In this document: positions 59,333 through 64,000 of the stretch, one piece after another | Layout of the letters: each line of letters opens with the position of its first letter | Numbering within the stretch: position 1 is the stretch's first letter | Assembly (NCBI GenBank): GCA_905178155.1 | Contig: CAJINV010000009.1 | Span: 620,001 to 684,000, forward strand | Direction of reading: 5' to 3' | DNA length: 64,000 bases | Source of the DNA: Amoebophrya sp. A120 | Taxonomy: Eukaryota > Sar > Dinophyceae > Syndiniales > Amoebophryaceae | Program-made: the position numbers and the translations under genes | The notes under the pieces: generated by a model | What the model saw: the letters and a program-made list of their open reading frames with translations, nothing else | Database searches by the model: none | What the model was told of the DNA's origin: nothing

Positions 59333-61078
59333 ATGTGTGCGTGAAGTAGTTGTTCCTGAAATTAGAGAACCAATTTCAAAGATTAGTTTGTGGAGGCAAA
59401 ATAGAACATCGACAGACGAACGCGCATCAATGAACGGGGACCCGACCAGTTTCTATCTCATTTCAAAACAGGACTCCGTCGCGGCCCCAGGTGGCGATAA
59501 TCAGCCGCCGGGTGGTGCTAGTGGTGCTATCAATGGCGTACTCACGAGTTTCCTCCCGAATAAGTGGCTCCGAAGTCAAAGTCAAGCAGGAGCAGAGGGA
59601 CAGCAAAGCGAACCTGTAGTAGGCGCTGGTCGAGATGAGGCGGTCGCCGAATTTGACAGCGCTACAAGCTCCGGAGAGAGTCCTTTTGTAGCTGTCAGCT
59701 GAGGTTTGCGTTTTGGTCCTCGCCAGAGGATTTTTTCCACCATGTTGCTGTGAAAAGTGGCGCTTTTCGACGTGCTGTTTTGCAAGGTCGTAGTGATACT
59801 GCGCATGCAAGCAGATAGCTTGCGGCGCAGCCTCCAACTCCAAGAACATGGGTCTCGCATATTTTGGTTGCGCTTTCAACTTGCGAGGGAAATGGAATTC
59901 AACTTCTTCCGCTAAGAAGATTGACTACGTTTGCAACTTCTCTGAATTTGCTTGGTTCTGACACTGAATACTTCCATTGATTAGATAAGTTTGATTTTGA
60001 TGGCTGACTGCGCGACTGGGAAGCTCTATGAGCTACGAGGGCGCACCAGTCGCAGACACTTCATCACCGTTTAGATTCTACACTAAGTATCACGACACCG
60101 AAAGGTGCAGGCACTTTATTGATTTTGGTAAGGCTCCTCCGCCGGATACGCAATGGCGCATTGCTGAGTGATTTCTCTACATTTACCAGACTGGGATTCT
60201 TGCTTTCAGCTTCGAACTGAAGGCGTCCATTGGCGACCATGATTTCTTTCCGGATCATCTTCCAGTGTGGCAGCTGTCACGCGATTGGATGTTGGTCGAA
60301 GATTAAGATTCGACGGGTCGACGCATATAAAGCAGAAGATATGAAGATCAGACAGCAGTTTGAGTGGTATCCGGCTTGCCCGCTGCGCTCTTTGGAGCAT
60401 CGTTGCTTTCTCAGGCGTTCAACGGGTTGGCAAAGGTTCGCGTGTGTGGTCTCCCAGAAGCGTTCGGATTCACTTTCTCTTTCACTCGCAGATCGCATTT
60501 GGTCATGTTTAAGAAAAGGAACTGAACAACAGCGTAATAATGAAGAAGCTGGACGTGATAGATCAACATCGCCCGTATGGGGAAACGGCGGTAACAGTTA
60601 AAAGCTGGTGAAGTGCGCAGTCGTCGCAAAGTAGAGGAGGAAGGATGATGAAAAAGAAAAAACAGAAGCTCGGGTTAATTGAGTGCCAGACAGAATCTCG
60701 ATACTACTCATCGACTCCTTCAAATCGTGTCCGTCGTAAGATCCATCGCAGTACTCTGCTCATCGATTTTGCTCGATCGTGCAATCGCTCTTCCCATCGT
60801 TTTTTGTGAGCATGCAACTTTGAATTGCAGAGATGACCGATTCTATGGCAGTTCTAGTTTTTTTTCTACCTTTTTCGAAGGAAGCGTCTTTCAAACACGA
60901 CAAAGGCAACCAGCTTTTGCTAAACAACTGTAGCATCGGGCGCTCGCTTGTCTTCGACCTTTTGTTTTCAGCGTTTGTTGGATCTTCGGAGCCGACGATC
61001 CTGGCACCACTCTTGTGTGTTTCTCGTTTTCCTTTGCATGTTCTTTGCCCCCAGTTGCAGTTTTGCATCCTTCCAAAA
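59333..61078. other. Intergenic stretch with one open frame of unclear status
   Basis: A frame at 59433-59702 (starting MNGDPTSFYLISKQ) has Ser/Gly/Gln-rich composition like a disordered tail and begins ~100 bp after the flippase stop. It could be an alternative 3' exon of the flippase or a small gene; no clean GT-AG join was found. The remainder shows nothing. Confidence 0.4.
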
Positions 61079-62184
61079 ATGCCTTTCATCCGCACTATCT
61101 CGAGGTGGTTCTGTAGCAACAGCGGAAATGACACCGGAGGCGCAGCGCTTGTGAATGCAGCAAATGCATCAACAACCGCTCAGAAACCTGACTCGCAGGG
61201 CCCGACCAGCACCGCAGACACCGCTACTGCTGTCGCACTGAACGGAAATCAGCCACCAGAGCCGCAGTGGCCAAGAGGATCTTGCTGCAACGGGGATACT
61301 GGTCGCGACGATGAAAATGAGGACCTGGCTATCGTAGAAGTGAAGACACATCACGGCATGATGTCGACCCTTGATTCGAAATCGAAGGACGGACGAGCTG
61401 GTCGTGACATGGCATCATCGTCGACTTCTGCGCCTTTCCAGAACAACGCCAGTTACAACCGCCATTCCTACGGCGGAACGAACGCTGACGACCTGGAATC
61501 AGATACGACAGAAGCTACTAGAAATGATCTACCGTTTGTTTCCGCGACCAGCAGCCGAAGTACATCCAAGCGGAAACAAAACCCGCTGCCCTCTTGGGAT
61601 TCCCTTGGGCCGCGGGATCGAATGAAGATGCAGCAAACGTTGGATGAGTTGGTGGTGAAGTTTTTAGCGGAGATGAAGAAGGGGAAGGTAATCGAAAGAA
61701 TGTTTCTGGTTTTGATTTAACCTGCCCAAAGCTACACCTGAAGTAAGAGAAAAAAGTAGGTCATCACTTCGATCATGTGCTTAAACTAAAGCAATCATCT
61801 TCATCATCTGGTGTTCTACAGGTGTTAATGAAAGTCGGGCGCAACGGGAAGATGTTTTACCGCTGGTGCTACGTGATGCGGGAAGACGACCGGTTTTTCT
61901 TCGTGATGAACGTCAAGGGCCAGTTAGTGGAGTACCCATTTGAGCACATTCTGCACGTGCGGTTCGGGTTCGATTTTTCGGATTTTTTTCAACTTCCTGT
62001 GGCAATTCCGAGTGAGAATCTGTCCGCGGTGATGATTTTGCGCGACAACCGGAGGCTGAATTTGGTGTTTCAAAATGTGGAAGAACAGGAGGAATTTGTT
62101 ACGTGCATGCTGATGTTGATTGCGAAAGTGAAGGCAACATTGACATCAACGAGCGGGCAAGGACGGGGATTCATCGCGGCATGA
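61079..62184 (+). CDS. PH-like domain protein, 323 residues
   Basis: Exons 61079-61687 and 61822-62184 are joined in phase 0 by a GT-AG intron. The start MPFIRTISRWFCSNSG is chosen because sequence upstream in the same frame is AT-rich and non-coding in character. Residues ~1-180 are Ser/Asn/Thr-rich and disordered, followed by a helical segment (LDELVVKFLAEMKKGK). The second exon reads VLMKVGRNGKMFYRWCYV, then DDRFFFVMNVKGQLVEYPF, then LSAVMILRDNRRLNLVF, and ends in a helix (EEQEEFVTCMLMLIAKV). This is the seven-strand plus C-terminal-helix pattern of a pleckstrin-homology-like fold. PH folds bind phosphoinositides or proteins at membranes; the ligand cannot be told here. Confidence 0.72.
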
Positions 62185-63125
62185 ATTATCATACTTACTT
62201 AAATAATGAAGTAGTTGACGCTCCAAAGAAACAACATGACGCAATACGAACTATGAAAACTCCGGCTGTACGGCGCAGGCGCAAGGAAAGCTAAGCGTAG
62301 ACATGTTTCGAAGATGTGGGCGGGGGGGGATGAAGGATGTGGTCTACTGATTGGGGGGGCAGGACCACGTGACCCGCGGACTTTTTCTTAGCGGTTCCGG
62401 GTCACCTTTGTAGTTGTAGTTCACGTCGTTGTCATCACTTGTGTTTGATGAAAGAGAGTGAGAACATGAACAAGCAGCGAGGACCTGCGCACTTACCAAG
62501 GTGCGTCCAATGAGTAAGTAAGTAGCTGCAGAAGTTGTGCTTCTGCCCGTGTTTGACGTCGTCAGTGAGGCCTTACTCAGCGATGCCGCGGCCAGGCCAG
62601 CACCAGGACTCATCCTATCATGTTTTCGTCGGTTATTAAAGTGAAGTTGTTTTCAGTCATATTTATCCCAGCTGCGGTTTTTTAGTGCACGCGCAGCGGT
62701 AGTTTGGAAGTAGCCGGTTTAGTAACGCGATAAAGTCAACTTCTGAGCTTGTCGTCGTGATTATACATATGTCAGCCAGTGTCAGACTCAGGCGCGTCCT
62801 CACAATTATTATTTTGTTGCGTCACGGTTAGCAATGGATTCTAGCACACTGAATTGATCGTGTGAAATAGATTTGCGGTTTGTGTTAGCGCGAGCGACAA
62901 GCACACACGACGAGACTAAGAGGGACGCTGTTGAGATTGTGAGCTGCAAGTCGATCTTTCACGCGAAGACTCGCATCGTTTTAATGTTGAAGCCGTTGAT
63001 GTCTTCCGTATTCTGTCTGAGGAGTTTTTCTGCTTTATCAGCGAAAGAGATCGGCAGCAGGCTTCGTTTTGATTAAAGAAAAAGTCAAGTATCTGTATCA
63101 TTATCACTTGAAGCGGCAGGGAAAA
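62185..63125. other. Intergenic stretch with a weak minus-strand candidate
   Basis: A minus-strand frame at 62344-62613 (89 residues, MSPGAGLAAASLSKASLT onward) has reasonable composition but no recognised family. A G-rich run lies near 62321. The remainder is AT-rich. Confidence 0.4.
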
Positions 63126-63503
63126 ATGACCAGCAACATTGCAGGACAAGATTTCTCGACGCTCCCACCGGTTCAAGCTGCCCTCGGCTCCCTTCCGGAA
63201 AATGCTACGAAGACCGCACTTATGGCGTTGCTTGGACCCGTTACAGCACTGCAACCTGCGTCGACGGCGATTGGCCTCCTTAAGCAGGCTGCGCTTGAAA
63301 ACCCTGAACAAGGAACCAGTCCTGGCGCAACCCTGTACGGACTCTTGTCTATCATAAAGACAAGCTTAGCTGGATTTGCAGTGGAAGCAGTCTTGAAGCA
63401 GAAAATTGTAAACCATGTCGGCGATGTCGTGTTCGCGGAAATTGCGCAAACAAGCGAAGCGCCGGCGGCGGTCGAAGAAGCCAAGACACAAACTATTCTC
63501 TGA
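63126..63503 (+). CDS. Small unknown protein, 125 residues
   Basis: A single exon from an ATG in A-rich context (GGGAAAAATGACC). The sequence is Ala/Leu-rich and helical (ALMALLGPVTALQP, LYGLLSIIKTSLAGFAVEAVL), with hydrophobic stretches that could be amphipathic or membrane-associated, and an acidic Ala/Glu tail. No signal peptide, motif or family is recognised. Composition and codon use fit the neighbouring genes. Confidence 0.6.
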   Translation: MTSNIAGQDFSTLPPVQAALGSLPENATKTALMALLGPVTALQPASTAIGLLKQAALENPEQGTSPGATLYGLLSIIKTSLAGFAVEAVLKQKIVNHVGDVVFAEIAQTSEAPAAVEEAKTQTIL

Positions 63504-63688
63504 AAATTAAGCATCCCCATCAATTTGTACTTGTGCTGCAAAATAAGAAACTCATATGCGCGGTAACAGAATAGAAGGAAAAATTACCGGGTAACTTTTA
63601 CTAGTTATTTTGTATAGCCGCTCGAAAGCAAATTCTAATTGATTCTGTGTCTTTGTCTCTGTCTGTCATGTAAAAAATAAAGAGGCAT

Positions 63689-64000
63689 GGATGGGGGTGG
63701 TAACTTTTCAAGGAATAAAAGTCAAACAGTTTCTAAGCGGAGACGACAGTGTAGGAGAGGCGCTAAAAAACAATTTGGCGCAAACAATAATGCCAAACTG
63801 GCCGCCGGGTACTGCACCTGGAGCGGGTGGTGGCGAAACCACCGGGAGCAGCTCCGTGCAACTGGCGCAAACGAGTGCTATTCATTCGAGCTCCACCTCC
63901 GCTGCGGAACTACCAACAACTTCCTCGGAGCAGCAGCAATCCTTTGCTGAAGCTGAAGGCGCTCGCTCTCCCAGTACTGCTGCTGCCAACGTCGCTGCCG
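63689..64000 (+). CDS. Start of an unknown Ser/Thr-rich protein (3'-partial)
   Basis: From the ATG at 63689 the frame stays open to the window edge (104 codons). The first ~35 residues (MGVVTFQGIKVKQFLSG, then DDSVGEALKNNLAQ) look ordered. From about residue 38 it is Gly/Ser/Thr/Ala-rich and disordered, like the N-terminal extensions of other genes here. No family can be assigned from this fragment. Confidence 0.6.

Noticed and set aside
1-64000. tRNA, rRNA, U snRNA and dinoflagellate spliced-leader genes
   Set aside because: No characteristic conserved segments were noticed when reading both strands; a covariance search was not possible, so small RNAs may be missed.

Overview
This window reads as nuclear DNA of a protist, most likely an alveolate of the dinoflagellate lineage. 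A syndinian parasite such as Amoebophrya is my best guess. Reasons: GC-rich exons in an AT-rich background; many large proteins with Ser/Gln/Pro-rich disordered stretches; eukaryote-only families (P4-ATPase flippase, SAM50, SYF2, Sec14, SWEET); every confident gene on the same strand; and two classes of intron. One class is ordinary GT-AG. The other consists of inserted elements with terminal inverted repeats and 5-bp target duplications that cannot be spliced as GT-AG, as reported for introner elements of Amoebophrya. The organism assignment is inference.

Layout, all on the + strand. <3-13448: 3' part of a giant YHYH plus fibronectin-III protein. 15344-22832: ~2,170-residue, mostly disordered protein. 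23747-25336: secreted protein of unknown function. 26622-28098: 317-residue basic/coiled protein. 29713-32734: Sec14/CRAL-TRIO protein. 34272-37137: SAM50, the mitochondrial outer-membrane beta-barrel insertase. 38000-39242: secreted helical protein. 40284-43411: SWEET-like sugar transporter. 44801-46829: J-domain co-chaperone. 48458-50803: degenerate cyclophilin fused to the splicing factor SYF2. 51900-59332: P4-ATPase flippase with a very large insert. 61079-62184: PH-like-domain protein. 63126-63503: small unknown protein. 63689->64000: start of a further gene. Exon joins were worked out by hand; for almost every multi-exon gene the exon lengths sum to a whole number of codons, which supports the models.

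The most notable content is a set of nine, perhaps ten, introner elements inside six genes. Each starts TATNN and ends NNATA and carries terminal inverted repeats. Seven are flanked by a perfect 5-bp direct repeat, and one more by a 4/5 repeat. Removing the element plus one repeat copy restores the reading frame. Where a family motif crosses the junction (P4-ATPase, Sec14), it is restored exactly. Eight carry the octamer GCATGACA (or its complement TGTCATGC) although they belong to four or more sequence families. Two families occur in both orientations, so intron function appears independent of orientation. Two inverted copies flank a mini-exon of the SWEET gene.

The genes do not form one pathway. 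They mix membrane traffic and lipid functions (flippase, Sec14), mitochondrial biogenesis (SAM50, J protein), splicing (cyclophilin-SYF2), sugar transport, and secreted or surface proteins that would suit a parasitic life. No tRNA, rRNA, spliceosomal RNA, CRISPR array or autonomous transposon was recognised.
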